Source of the DNA: Neelides folsomi
Taxonomy: Eukaryota > Arthropoda > Collembola > Neelipleona > Neelidae
NCBI GenBank assembly: GCA_034687125.1
Contig: JAQGBZ010000313.1
Coordinates: forward strand, 1-64,000
DNA: 64,000 nucleotides
Direction: 5' to 3'
The translations under genes were made by a program, and so were the position numbers. The notes beneath the pieces are model-generated. The model was not told the DNA's origin. It worked only from the letters and a program-made list of their open reading frames with translations, and did no database searches. Positions 50,449 through 63,729 of the stretch are shown here, in pieces. Numbering within the stretch: the stretch's first letter is position 1; every line of letters starts with the position of its first letter.

Positions 50449-52326
50449 TTATTTAAAATTATGCATATTCCACTCATAATTTCTAATTAATCTTATTATC
50501 GGTTTGAATATTATTTCTGGTGACTCCATCGCTAAGAAATAATCATCATACTTCCAATTGCCCTCATTCAGACTTACCACGTTTGGAAGCTTCATAGTAA
50601 GTAAATAAAACTGAAAATATTTACAAAATTATAGGAGGTTTATAATTAAAAATATTTTGAAATGTCAAACAAATTAATTAATATAAAAATTACATCATCA
50701 CGAGTTTCACGAGACTGGAAAATGGCAACCGGAGAAATGACATTTGAAATGTTGTAAAAAGGCGCATTTCTTTGTTTGTATATTTTACTATTATAGAAAT
50801 CTCCAAAGTCGTAATAACGTAAAATTGATTTATGTCCTTGAGTTCCTTGAAGCAAAGTTCGTACAGATGTGTAAGATGGAAATTCTTGAAAATAGACTTG
50901 ATAAACATTCTAATCATAAATAAAAAAACAATTAACTAAAAAATCATAGTAATACTAGAAATAAAAAATTAGTATTTCAAATTACTTTCAAGTCAAGTTT
51001 TCTAATACTTACATATAATATATGCTATGTATGCGTACAGTACAGTACTGTAAATGTATGCTTAATAGACTTTATATATATATATAACATATTTAAATAT
51101 TTACCTTACTGACGTTATCAGAATTTTCACTAATGATATCAGTAGCTGTTCTACTCAATTTTACAGAAATTTTTTTCCCTGCATTAATGAATTGCTTCAT
51201 AATTTCTGGCGGAAATCTGCCAGCTCCCAATGTTGTAAGAAAACTTACTCTAAACTTTAAATAAAATGTTTCATTACATCTCATTTAGAGAGAATTTTTC
51301 GCCAATTCGTTCCGTTCCCCAATATAATTTCCTAAAGATATAAATGTATGATTCTCACATCTCCCACGTTTTTTAGCAGTGATAAATATTTGTCGCGAAT
51401 TTCATTTTTAGCTTCACAGGCGGTGAGAATCCAAAGAATGGATTTATTATTATATTCAGGTCGGAAGGACAATCCCCTTAAAGCTATCCAACATCCTGTT
51501 CCATGACCAATTCCAATCACATTCCTATTCGTTATATTCTTCACATAGTCAATTGTTGCTGGGAAATCATACATGGCTTGTTCGTCCGCACTATAAGAAA
51601 TTGTCAATTTTTAATTCCAGTTATATGTAAATTATAAAAATTATGTTAATGTTATCAATTAAAACCTGAAATCCCAAAATAGAGATGATGAATCTGATAG
51701 AGTTTCGTGTAACAATGAATAATGGTTTCCCCGAGCATTCCAAAACCAAACGTCAAATCCCTCTCTGGCTAAAGTGAATCCTAAATTACCCAAAAGTGCT
51801 AATATAATTAAAAACATTAAATTAAGTATAATTTCTTAAAAGCCTCACCAAATGAACTTTTCATTGAACCAGAATTTGGAACGAACCAGTCTTTTGAACT
51901 TCCCAATAATCCATGAAATACAATTAATGGAATTCTTCCAGGTGAAGGAATTCTATGTAAAGTCAAATGATAATTGTCATAGCCAAGAACCCGATGGATT
52001 TCTATTGGGTATCCGTATTTCCTTGCTAAAGATGGCTAAAGCATAAAAAATATTTTATTGTTAATAACAAAATATTCATAAATATGAATAATTGTAAGAT
52101 TGTAACTTGATAGACTTGATACGTATGTTAAACGTATTATACGAGTATCGTATTAATAGAATCGGCTTACAACAAGGAGAAATGCGTCAGAATTGTCTTG
52201 TTGAGAATCACTAAAATAACTATCAATTTCCTCTACTTCCATTACTTCCATGCCATGTTCAAATAATGACTTACAAGAGGAAATTATAAAAATCAATAAT
52301 AATAATTCTTTAAAAATTTTATTCAT
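50449..52326 (-). CDS. Acid-lipase-family protein lacking the catalytic serine
   Basis: Alpha/beta-hydrolase of the lysosomal/gastric lipase family. Seven exons: 52326-52171, 52035-51849, 51798-51666, 51590-51359, 51254-51105, 50909-50694 and 50610-50449; 411 residues, normal length. Signal peptide about 1-17. Family blocks present: KYGYPIEIHRV, LHRIPSPGRIPLIVFHGLLGSS, VWFWNARGNHYS, LFWDFSADEQAMYDFPATIDYV. The nucleophile elbow, normally GHSQGT, reads GHGTGC, so Ser is Gly189. The carboxy-terminal catalytic His (usual N-H-L-D-F) falls in W-K-Y-D-D-Y (377-382), with no His. The acid residue is unclear. Splice sites and frame are intact, so it looks like a maintained non-catalytic protein rather than a decayed gene. 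Confidence 0.88.
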
Positions 52327-53877
52327 ATTAAATATGATTAGATTACAGTTTGAGATTCTAAATTATTTCTTAAGTTTTATTTTTTCCTAACAGTCTGCAC
52401 AACTTTGTTATTTAATCCTCCGTTTTAGATTATTTAATGTGCAGAGCGGTTCTCTTGTTGGAGAAAATGGTATAACTCTAAAATAATAAAATATTTCAGT
52501 CTGGAATAAATATAAGCTATAAATTCATACATGGAATTACGGTTCTTCCCATAATTTAACACACTTGCAATAATTTATAAAGTCATTAACAGTAAGTGAT
52601 ATGCAATTTAAGTAAAAATTTTAGGATTTATTCATTAAATTATTTATTTATTTAAACTACATTAGATAATATTTAACTTTCTAAATTTAATCATATTTAA
52701 TTTCAAAACTTAAATATATCTAATCCATAATGGGTGTTAGAAAAGAAAGTTAGAGCATTTCCTGGAAAGAGATGTTGTGAAAATGACGCAAATTAAGCAA
52801 ATTACACAATTTAACTCTTATTGTTAGTATTATTTTATTCCCAGATTCTAAAGAGTGTTTCCGTACAAAACAATCAATGGATAATATAATATGTTATTAT
52901 ATAGTAAACTCATTGTCGGACTTTGAGTCAAAGCTATCTTTTTTTATAACGTTCAATACGTGTGTATGTATTCACGGGTCATTTCTCTAACTTATAATTG
53001 TAATAATATCCTCCATTAAAACAGGTTCAATCTAATTTTAATGTAGTTTGGAATTGGATTTTTAACTTTAATAGAACTATGGGATAGATTTTATAATTTA
53101 TTTTTATTGTGCGTTAAGCCTTTAATATTTATAGGATAGCTTTCATAGATGATTATTTATATCGTCTTACATTCATGTATATGTTCATATGTAAGATGAT
53201 ATTCTAATCCAAACAAATAATATTATTATCTGCATTTGTAAGCTATAATAAATAACAAAGTAATAAAATACTGTCCAAAATAGCAATGAGTGGAAATTAT
53301 TAAATATTGTTGGAAATACATAACTATTATTATATAATTGTATAAAGAATCATAAATGAAGAGTTCAAGAAAGTTCGTTTCTTGGAGTTTGGGTCTTCGC
53401 TTGTTCGTTTATTATTAAAAACATTTAGATGTAATTTCTATTGAATTTTGGTTTTTCATCATTGAAGTTAATAAATTTCACATTTAAAATTCAATGAGTA
53501 ATTTTATTAAATTTTTGTCTTCCATCATCAAGCCAGAATCTCACCCATTTTAGTGATTAGTTATAGATTAACTTATTGTTATTAAACGTAAAAGTCAAAC
53601 ATTAATTAATATTTTTAACTGCACACATAATTAATATAATTGAACTGCATCAATTTCAGGATGAAATGATATAATTCTTTCTCCGTTGATAAATTCTGAT
53701 AACTTGACCGCCTAAGTCGTAGTGAGAATCTTGCTTAAAGATTAATTTAAATATTTAAGATTAAGAATTGTAAATAAATAAAGATTAATGGATTTATGCA
53801 ATTTGTCATTTCGCAATAAAGTCTTGAGAAGATTGTAAAAATAAAAGTTCATTCCTGAATTCGTTCAAAGGGAGGAA
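52327..53877. other. Intergenic region between divergent genes
   Basis: About 1.5 kb between the lipase and the phosphorylase kinase gene, which read away from each other. AT-rich; promoters of both must lie here but no TATA box is convincing. Confidence 0.5.
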
Positions 53878-56800
53878 ATGAGTCTCGCTAGTGACATTTT
53901 AGACTTCGACAAACGAACGTGTTCGAGAAGAGAAAGTTTTGGCGAAATTGAAGTCGATGGATTCTCGAAGATCACAAATTGTGAAGACGTCGTCACCCAA
54001 CTTGATATTTATTATGGAATTGGTAATTTACTTAAATTCAATTTGGCTATAATTAAATGACTTGTCATTGTCAAGTATAATATAAAGAATGATATAAAAA
54101 TTTTGCAATTATTTCAATTCCCATATTAAGCCTTTAATTTCCACGTGTTAATTATTTTTAACAGTTAAGCGTCAAATTCTTCGTTACCAAAGTCCAACAA
54201 CTGGTCTTTTCCCCGTGCTTTCAACCGAAAAAATCATTGGGAGTGTGAGGGATAGCATTTACTCTGCAGCTGCAATTTGGACACTTCATCAAGCCTACAG
54301 GTGGTTGAACATTTTTAATCAATTTCAACTTGTTGCATTCTACAAATATTGGCTCAAAAATTAAATGAAAAAATTAAACATTTCTTTTTTGAACAGGAGG
54401 ATTGACGATGATCGAGGGAAGTCACATGAATTGGGCCAAAGCAGTGTGAAGTGCATGAGGGGAATTCTTCAATGTTGGATTCGCCAAGCTGGGCGAGTTC
54501 AAAAGTTCAAGCAAAATCAATGCTCAACTGCAGCTCTTCATTGCAAATTCGATCTTGAGACTGGAGATCCAGTTTTAAATGATGTCGAATATTTTCATTT
54601 ACAAGTATAAATAAACATAGTTAAAGATTTTCTTCTTTAACTTTATTAATTGCTAAAATATTGATAATATATTATTGTCTACAGAATGTAGTTTTTTATT
54701 TGTTTTTAACTCTTTTTGTTTTAGATCGACGTCGTATCGCTTTATTTGATATTTCTAGTCCAAATGATCTATTCAGGGTTGCAAATCATTTACACAATCG
54801 ATGAAGTCAATTTTATTCAGAATCTTGTTTATTATGTTGAACGAGCTTATAGAACTCCTGATTTTGGTAAGAAAAGATTTCAAAGACTAAAAGATTATTT
54901 GATTAAATTATCTTAAAGTTAGATCCTATGTATTGGTGCAATGTACTCTATTGTATTGATTGATCGGTTGTTGGATAAAACATGCAATGTAAAGTTTGTA
55001 AATAACAGGAATGTGGGAGCGAGGAAGCAAGTACAATAATGGAACTCCTGAAATTCATGCTAGGTGTGCTAAAAAAATTTATTTTTGCTATTAATAATAA
55101 TTTATTGTTCTAATTGGATTTTACGATTTATCAAATGGTCTTTTACTGTATGTAAATGTTTACTATATTTCTTTTTAGTTCAATTGGGATGGCCAAAGCA
55201 GCACTGGAAGCAATAAACGGATGCAATTTATATGGTGACAAGGGATCCTCCTCATCTGTCATTTACGTCGATATCGATGCTCATAATAGGAACCGGAGCA
55301 TATTTGAAACTCTTTTACCAAGAGAGTCAAGTTCAAAAGTATTTAATAAATGATCAAAAAACCATTCAAAAGTTGTAAAAAGATAGCATTGTTAAATTGG
55401 ACATTATTCGAATATATATTTTAATCAATAATTCAATATTATTTTGTTCATTTATAAGAATACGGACGCATCTCTTTTGCCAACAATTTCCTTCCCTGCT
55501 TTTGCAACTCATGATGACATTGTCTACAATTCTGCCAAAGGGAAATTGATTCGGAAACTGAAAGGAGAATATGGATTTAAGAGATTCCTTCGAGACGGCT
55601 TTAAATCTACAATTGAGGATGAAAATAAAAGATTTTATGAAGATGGAGAAACAAAGGTTGACTAGAAATTAAAAAGATGAAAATTTAACAATTTGTTTGT
55701 TTTAAAAGGAATACGAGAACATTGAATGTGAATGGCCAATTTTCTACTACTTTTTAATTATTGATGGGGTGTTTAAAGGAATCGTTAATCAAACCGAGGA
55801 ATATTGTCTTTTGGCTAAACAAAGATTAAGTCGGGATAATTATGGAGGTAAAGATTTGTATAGAATTATATTATTTTCTGTATCTTTTTAACTATAAGTT
55901 AATTATCTAATTTGAATAATATTATATTTGATAATTAGATCCAACAGTGCCAATGTATTTTTATGTGCCAAAGGAGTCTATCGAATTTGAAAAACAAGAT
56001 CCAGGAAGTCAACCGAGGCTTGCAAGTGTTGAAGGATCGGGTTCTTGCATTTTCTTATGGGGTCAATCGATGTTCATTATTGCTCAGCTTCTCACTCAAG
56101 GACTTGTCCATGTGAATGAGCTTGATATGATTAGAAGATATTTGCCTTCATTTTCAAGACCTAAACGACCAGGAAGATACTCAGCATTCCAAGTAGAATT
56201 TTGTTTTAAATTAATTATATTACAATTTTTCAATATATAATTTAACAGTTTGAATTCTTTGAACTGTGTAGTGTTATTTTAATAATTTGGTTTAGTTGTA
56301 TTGGGATAATTTTTTGTAGAAAGGAACACCGAATGACGTGGTGGTTCAAATTGTTTTAATTGCCGAATCAATGAGACTCCAAGCAATGATGGCAACTTAT
56401 GGGATTCAAACTCAAACGCCCCATGAAGTTGAGCCTGTGCAGATTTGGCCACCTTCACAATTAGTCAAAGTTTATGAGCAACTTGGAGTGAATAAGAAAT
56501 TGGGATTGGGTGGAAGACCACCGAGGCCTGTTGGAACTCTTGGAACAAGCAAAGTAAATGCTCTTTTACAATTAAATATACTAATTTTATTTAAATTAGA
56601 GACATGTATTTTTGTATTATAATATTATTATTTATTTGTATTATTAAAAATATAATAACTTTTTGTTTTTTTTAAAGATTTATAGAATTTGTGGACAGAC
56701 AGTTTTGTGCTATCCGTTGATATTCGAAGTTTCAGATTTCTATTTGTCCCATGACATGGCCCTTCTCATTGATGACATTAAAAATGAAATTCAATTTGTT

Positions 56801-59175
56801 GGGAAATTTTGGCGATTGTCGGGAAGGCCGACAATATGTTTGCTTATTAGAGAAGAACACATGAGGTTAGTTTGAGTAATCCCGTATTTAAGTGCAGTAA
56901 TTGAAAATATTATTTGTATATCTGCCATATCTAGTAAATGGTTCCTTTGCAAATTCCTGTAATCATTATTTTAATTTTTCTTAAACTATATTATTTTCTG
57001 AAGAGATCAAAAGTTTAAAGAAATGCTCGACCTTTTTGCTATGCTTAAGAAAGGGCATTGCGACCAGCAGAAAGTGAGAATTGGAAGACTTCAAAATCTC
57101 CTTTCATCCACATGCGTTGGTGAGTTTTTCTTTAAATCGAAATTTTCTAAATAATTAGTAAACAGTAAATGCTATTTAATGCTTTTATGATGAAATAATT
57201 TCAAACTATTTTTCCTATTAGAACATTTGGATTTTATGAAATTTGTCGACCCAACTTATTTGAACATTGTCCCATTCCAACAAGTGGTTCATGAATACAG
57301 CGGTTATCAGAGCTTAACAGATGTGCCAAAAGCCCTTCGATTCAATGAAACATACAAAGATCACAAAGTATTAAGTTATACAAATCTACTAATTAAGAGT
57401 TCGAATATTTAAAAAATATTTTTATTCAAATAACTCGAGTTATGCGAATTAAATGAATGTTGCAATATTTTAAAAGTGTTGTAAGATCTATAATATTTCC
57501 AGATTTGGGAATTTAAACCAACATGGGAAATCATCGACGCTTTTCGACTTGTTGATGGATTTTATGGGAAAGCTCAACTTCTTGGGTTTCTCTTAAAAAG
57601 GGAAGGAGGAGAATTCCAAATCGACAATCGCTCTATTCATGAACACATCGTTAGGATCAACAACGAAGCTGGAATTTTGAGATTATGGGGAGCAGTTCGT
57701 TATTGTTCATCTTTACTTGAACAACTTGTTGATTCCATTTCTCCATATGTGACAACTCTTTTAGTCAATGGAAAACAAGTGAGTTCATTTTTAACCTTTT
57801 ACTCCTTACTCATCAATCACATAATTATTATATTGGTAATACTATTATTTCAACTTGACTTTTAATTGAATTTTATATTTCAAGTTGGCCGTTGGTGTGA
57901 TGGGCCAAAAGGAAATCCTTCTTGATAAACCAATGACTCCACTTGAGATTCGTGATGTGATGTACAACGAGGTTCAACCTTATGATGTGATTCAAGCTGT
58001 GCTTCAACAAGAACTTGCTCTCTATTCTGGAAAACTTATAACAACAAATCCCGAGCTTTTTAATGGAATCCTGAAGATTCGTGTTGGGTAATTTTTGCCC
58101 TTTGATTATATTCTAAATAACTTTTGTGAATTCTGTTAATTCATCACGTTTAATCGATAAACCTACCTAATTTTATTTATATTTTTCTGTAAGATGGATT
58201 CTCCGTGCTATTGACTTGTATTTGCAAATAACAAAAGAATCGGGAGATGTTCCAGTTGAATCTTTAAGCCCATCTGAAGTTCGAAGACTTCTTCAAAGAA
58301 TTCTTACTGTTAATATGGACATGAAAAATACGTAAGAAAACACATTTTAATTTAACACGTTTGTGAATCTATAAATTTCTCATAATTACAGTATATATAA
58401 CGTATCAATAATTGTTTGTTTAGTTTCGTATTAATCATTTATGAAAATTATGTTTAAATTATAGATTGAAAGTCTTTCAACTTCGACAAATCGAAGGTTG
58501 TTTATGTCGAGTGCCAACGAATTTCTACGCCAAGGTTTGGCATGTTCTGAAGAAAACACCTGGTGGAATTTACGTTGAACGGGCATTTTTACCTCAAGAA
58601 CCCACAATTACAAATATGACGCCATCGGAACTGAGTTTTGCTTTACAAGTTGAATCAATTCTCCATAACATATCTAAACCAGAATATGTTCAAATTGTAA
58701 TTGAGGTGATTTAAAATTTAAAATTTGCATCTATTTAATAATTAAATGATAAATAATGCATATATTCCTTATTCATGGTTTTATTTTTCTAGCTTCTTTG
58801 TGTCGTGTCAACAATTTTACAAAGGAATCCAGAACTTTCTTTTAGAAATTGTTTACATGTTGACAAATTGGTCAAAGGGGCTTTCAAAATGTTTATCAAG
58901 GTAATTGTAAATTCACCTTGAATTGACCTTTATTTGACCATTGTCGTTTATTTTATTATTTTGAATTGAATTGTCAATGTTTGTATTTATAGGATTCCAA
59001 CAAACAAAAGTTTAAAGAAGAAAGCTCCTGGGACATGAATCTTTTTTATAATTCTCCAACTGCTGTTACTGCGTCTTACTTGGCTCGTGCAGTCGTAAAT
59101 GAAATCTTACAAGGTCATACTCCACATGGCTTAAATTCTGACGAGGAGACAAAAGAATTGTGTCAAATATCATGA
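53878..59175 (+). CDS. PHKB: Phosphorylase b kinase regulatory subunit beta
   Basis: Regulatory subunit of the kinase that switches on glycogen phosphorylase. Nineteen coding exons: 53878-54022, 54165-54300, 54397-54604, 54725-54866, 55009-55063, 55179-55338, 55459-55656, 55709-55847, 55939-56192, 56320-56553, 56678-56865, 57004-57119, 57222-57367, 57503-57778, 57885-58087, 58194-58331, 58465-58705, 58793-58900 and 58993-59175; 1089 residues, as in vertebrate PHKB. The GH15-like amino half includes [33 protein letters not shown] and [14 protein letters not shown], then PVPRY-like [10 protein letters not shown] and the carboxy KPB blocks [12 protein letters not shown] and GCLCRVP. It ends CQIS, a CaaX farnesylation box as expected for this family. 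Every intron is GT-AG and phases close. Confidence 0.96.
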
Positions 59176-60044
59176 ATATGTAGTTGATAAAGGTAGATGA
59201 TTAATACTTTAAAATATTCTACTGTGCAATCTAGATTCTAGTTAGCAATTTTATTCTGGCAATACAATATGGAATATCTTAAATTTTTGATGATACTTAA
59301 TACTATATCATTTTAATACTGTGTAGGATCGGGATCTGAATATGTTATAAAATTTAGTTAGAATTATTTAATGTTGTGATCGTAAATAAATAATTAGTGA
59401 AATTCCTGTAAATTATTTAAATAATTTATTAATTTCGAAAACAAAGAAAGGTTTATCTTAATAATTTTATGAAGTATCTATAATTCCAAATTGAATAGCT
59501 CTACATAGCATTTCATTTCATTTACCTCATGTTTTAACTTTATATTTGGTGGTGATAATTGGAATGTTTGTGTTCAGGATCAACGTTGACAAAAGGTTTA
59601 AGATAAATGTTGGTCTATAATCATAATTAATCCTTGATCAACTGCATAAATTATATTTAATATCAGATTAAGAAGTTCATATACAAGTTCGTATACATTA
59701 AGTATTTTACATTGGAATCTGGAGATTTTATTAGACGATAAGTTTTACATTTATAAAATGAGACATTTTTAGATTACAAAACCTTGCTCACTTGCGTTTA
59801 AGCTATCAATAGAATTTTACTTTTACATAGCATGGCAAACTATCAGGTGTGTGCAGGTATTAGACACCTGTTAAAGTCATTCGTGTAGAGCAAGTGCTCT
59901 TCTGTTTACACTTTTACAGTCATAATTTGTAATTTAACATTTAAATTTATTCCCTATGTCCCAATCTAGTTGAATTTTATTAATAATAATCATAATATTC
60001 AATTCAATTCATTTCCAAGTATTTTCTAATTTTTTAAGTCTGAA
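59176..60044. other. Intergenic region
   Basis: 3' flank of PHKB; no gene recognised. Confidence 0.5.
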
Positions 60045-61127
60045 ATGGATTGCTTAATTTGTCGTAAAATAGTTGAATTTTCGATTATTGATGAATTTAA
60101 AGACAATATACTCTCCCGGCGTTGAACCAATGCAGTACGCGGGCTTTGGAACTTGATTTAGATTTTATGGAACACATTTTAATTGCTATATAGATTATAA
60201 CTATGTTAATCTAAATCAAGTTCCAAAGCCCGCGTACTGCATTGGTTCAACGACGGGAGAGTAATTTGTAGATTATTCTCTCTACCTAATGATTTTGTTA
60301 AGGAAATTGTTCTTTGTACAATGTGCCACAAAAGAATTGACGAAATTAACGAGATACACCAATCAATTCAATTGTTAAAAGATAAATTTGAATCTATTCA
60401 AAATGTACTTCAAAATTCATTCATACAATCATACCTTCAAAATCTCCAACAACTATCTTTTGATCAACAATGGGAAATGAGATCCAAAATTTGTAAAGGT
60501 AATCATTATCAATTGATTTGTTTGCTAGATTTTTTAAATAAAAAACACATCTATTATGTATGAAATTCTTAAAGACGAAGGAGAACTATATAATTGCTTT
60601 GAGATTATGGAGCCAAATCAAATAATTATTAAAAATTCGTTTTCAGTCGAAGTTAAAGAAAACCAAGAATTGAATCATAAAATGATTTTAATACAGAAAT
60701 TGGCAGACTTTGAGATTTCCAAAAATGAGCCTCAAGAATGTGAAATTGAAGACGATACTAATATAGAATTTAAGTAAGTATAAAAATCAATTTTATTAAC
60801 TCTTTGAAAATGTGTGTTTTTAAAGGAATATAAAATAACAAAAGTTCTTTAAAAAAGTTACATTTAAATATTCATTTGCTAACTCACCAAGAAGGTAAAC
60901 CGTCATGTTTCTTTTGTGGCAAGAAGTTTTCTAAAAAGTTTGAAATGATGAAATATATAGTTCATCATACAAAAGAACGTCCTTTCCCATGCCAAGTTTG
61001 CGGTCGAAGGTTCAGATTGAGACAATCTTTGAAATATCATTCAGTCGATCATGGTGAAGATGTAAGACATAAATGTTCTTTTTGCAACGCAAGTTTTAAA
61101 CATAAAAGATCGTTGACAACTCACTGA
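60045..61127 (+). pseudogene. ZAD-like zinc-finger gene disrupted by a MITE
   Basis: Start MDCLICRK at 60045, like the gene at 39222-40703. After 66 bases the reading frame enters a 151-bp MITE and stops. Leaving out the element and one TA restores the frame exactly: the ZAD-like domain continues ICRLFSLPNDF and its second Cys pair CTMC. Further exons: 60262-60498 (continuing the domain), 60575-60773 and 60845-61127. The last carries two clear C2H2 fingers (CFFCGKKF and CQVCGRRF) and a third, CSFCNASF, which stops at TTH before its last His; an upstream finger keeps only its His half. So the gene is broken by the insertion and its finger array also looks eroded. Splicing around the MITE cannot be fully excluded. 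Confidence 0.75.
60111..60261. mobile_element. TA-flanked MITE in a zinc-finger exon
   Basis: A 151-bp element with 54-bp terminal inverted repeats (60111-60164 and 60208-60261) that differ at one base. Ends read CTCTCCCG and CGGGAGAG, flanked by TA on both sides (60109-60110, 60262-60263), as for Tc1/mariner-related MITEs. The 43-bp spacer is AT-rich and non-coding. Near-identical arms point to a young insertion. Confidence 0.92.
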
Positions 61128-61617
61128 AATGACTTACAATGTGTGTTTATTAGAAAATAAAATATGAGGTTGGTTATTCCATTTTTTATTGTCATAATAG
61201 AAATTTTTTAAAAATCTAAAACTTTTTAGAAATTATTAAGAATTTGTACACAAAATGTTCATCAATTGTGCCATCAAGTTGTAAAAATTAAGTGCCAATT
61301 TTGTATGGAATCGATCGCCTAAAATTTTTGCATTGTGAATTTATTACTGAAAAACAAATTCAATAAAAATAAATTCACGTAGTCTGATTTTACAGAATTG
61401 ATTATTTAAAATTGTTATTTATTTATTACAATTTTTTATATCTAACAATAAAAATGAGTTTAAATTATTTCAGTACTTGGATTGAAAAATAATTAATATT
61501 CTTGAGTTGGATTATTGTCATAAGTTATAATTCATAATAAATGTATATATTTAAGCTTTTGTCTAAATGACTCATAATATATTTAAAATGAACTACATAT
61601 TTTAGAGTTTTAGAGTA
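61128..61617. other. Intergenic region between convergent genes
   Basis: AT-rich, no features seen. Confidence 0.5.
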
Positions 61618-62097
61618 TTATTGGCGTTGAGAATTTTTATAGTTGCTGTTGAATTCTTCTGAATGATGTCCCTCGTGAACTCCTCGACCTTCGTAGTAAT
61701 GATGATGATGGTGAGGAACTTCGGCATTATTTTGCTCATCGGCATTTCGTTTTCCGCGCCTTTCTAAATGTTTCTCCTTTTCGTTACCAAAGAAACTCGA
61801 ATCTTGGCTTTCCAAGTTTTCCCCAATTTTCTCTTGTTCTACAACGTAACTTGGAGCTTCTCTTTTATCGCGGATTTTTTCTTCATCATTGCTTCCATGA
61901 GGAAATCCCATTGTTAATGCAATGCAACAAAGGATGGTTGCGAGGGCGATGAGATTCTAAAAGAAAATTTACAAAATTTTAAAAAATATAGCCTTAAGTT
62001 ATTAAATATTAATTTTTCCATTAAATTCACACAAGGATTTTATCATTAGAAAATACTTGAATCAATATTGGTTTTTTACCTTATTTAACAGAGCCAT
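61618..62097 (-). CDS. Histidine-rich secreted protein, copy 1
   Basis: Unrecognised family. Two exons: 62097-62080 (MALLNK) and 61956-61618; 118 residues. The signal peptide spans the splice (LIALATILCCIALTMG, about 8-23). Two dibasic sites follow, DKR before EAPSYVV and RRGKR before NADEQ, so the chain could be cut into peptides by proprotein convertases. The last part is His-rich (HHHHHYYEGRGVHEGHH), then Glu/Asn/Gln-rich. No cysteines remain after the signal. It could be a metal-binding secreted protein or a peptide precursor. A tandem paralogue starts 1.6 kb downstream on the same strand, sharing both dibasic sites and the His block, which shows selection on these parts. Confidence 0.75.
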
Positions 62098-63010
62098 TTT
62101 AAGTTTTTTAAGCTAAGTTGCTTTAGCTACACTTACAATTAAAATTGAAGAAAAAATATTATTTTCAAAAAATTATGATAAAATCTTGTTCTTGTTTAAA
62201 CCTTGAAGGGTTTGAAATGAACTTGTGGAAGTGAAAAAACTCTTTGTTTTATATACTTATTTTCCAAGACTATTTAAATGGTGTTATTGTTATTGTTATT
62301 ATTATCGTAATTTTAAATTCAGTTCCATTTGTTTTTATGGGATTTCATCATCCATTTGCATACCTCAATTAGGAGGATGTTGAGTGAGTAAGTTTTTAAT
62401 TTCTCTATTCCAACTCTTAGAACCTTTAAAACAGAAGCTCTTTAACTCTGAGTAATAGAAAACTGGTCAATTACTTAATTGTCTATTGCTGAAAATCTTC
62501 AACCTCGTTAATTTCAATATTCATAATCTTCGTGCCATTTAGTAAAATATCTTGAAGTTAATTTGGAACACGAGATGCGAATGTGGAGAGGAACTGAGCA
62601 ATGGAACTTTTTGGAACTAAATGTAAAACGACATTGGTAGTGGTTGAATCTAGAAACAACTTCTAACAACTTCTAGAAAAAATCCTTGTTCAAAAGTCAT
62701 AAACTCACGTCGTAGACATCAATAATTTTTCATTTCTTATCGTTATCTGGAAGCTTGGAACATTACAATTACAAGGGAAATGCCTATTTTGAAATAAGAA
62801 TCTTTACAGTCCTTACATTTAAAGTTCAGATCTTCAAGAGTAAAATTATAATAAATATTTAATGGGCATTTAATTATTAAGAAGTAAAATTTATTCAGAG
62901 ACCTTTGCTATAACACGAGTATATGGCATGGCATTTGGATGACCCCCTAATAGAAAAGTTGTCAAAAATTGTATAAAAAATATATGAGTGCTATTATATG
63001 CCTAAAGTTA
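62098..63010. other. Intergenic region between the His-rich paralogues
   Basis: 5' flank of copy 1; AT-rich. Ends at a MITE. Confidence 0.5.
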
Positions 63011-63204
63011 AAGTCCATTCACGAAATCTTTAACCGTGAGTTTTAGATGCCCTGGCAAGAGCATTAAGGAAAATGCTAAATTGGGGCCTTATCAGCTTAG
63101 TTACCAAATTTAAGCAAAAAATACAAATTTGTATTTGAGAATTTTTAATAATGCTCTTGCCAGGACATCTAAAACTCACTGCTAAAGATTTCGTGAATGG
63201 ACTT
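63011..63204. mobile_element. TA-flanked MITE
   Basis: A 194-bp element with inverted arms of about 56 bp that differ at a few bases; outer ends read AAGTCCATTCACGAAATC, and the inner part shares CCTGGCAAGAGCATTA or a one-base variant. TA stands on both sides (63009-63010 and 63205-63206). Non-coding. It lies between the two His-rich genes and is unrelated in sequence to the MITE at 60111. Confidence 0.85.
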
Positions 63205-63729
63205 TAGTATACCTATATAATACTTTAACTCAAATATTTCTATCATTCTGATTTTGAGTAACATACCTATGTATCAGTGCAAATTTATGGATATTTAATA
63301 TAATATATACTTACATTTACTAGACATACCTAATATGGGTAATAATATCTACTGTACCTTCACAGGTGCATCGTTGAAAGTACAAATAGCAATACCAATT
63401 ATTAATTATGATTATGATTATGACATGACTTTATGACAAGCTATAGTGATTGTATGCATCTATTGTAATTTTTAGATATTACATATTTTATTTTTTAGAT
63501 ATTACTATCAATAAGCCAATAAAGTAAAGTTTAAACAAGTTTGGCGTTGGTATTAACACTAATGAATCTTTATTTAGAAATTCCTTCATAAATATTACAC
63601 AGGTAGTTTATAACATTGTCCCATATACTTACAAGGTAAGTGAGTATTATAAATATGCACATATCTGTACATCATTATATAAGATAATTAATTAATATTA
63701 TTGTCCCAATAATTGAAGTTGTTGGTGTA
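63205..63729. other. Intergenic region
   Basis: 3' flank of the second His-rich gene; no gene seen. Confidence 0.5.
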
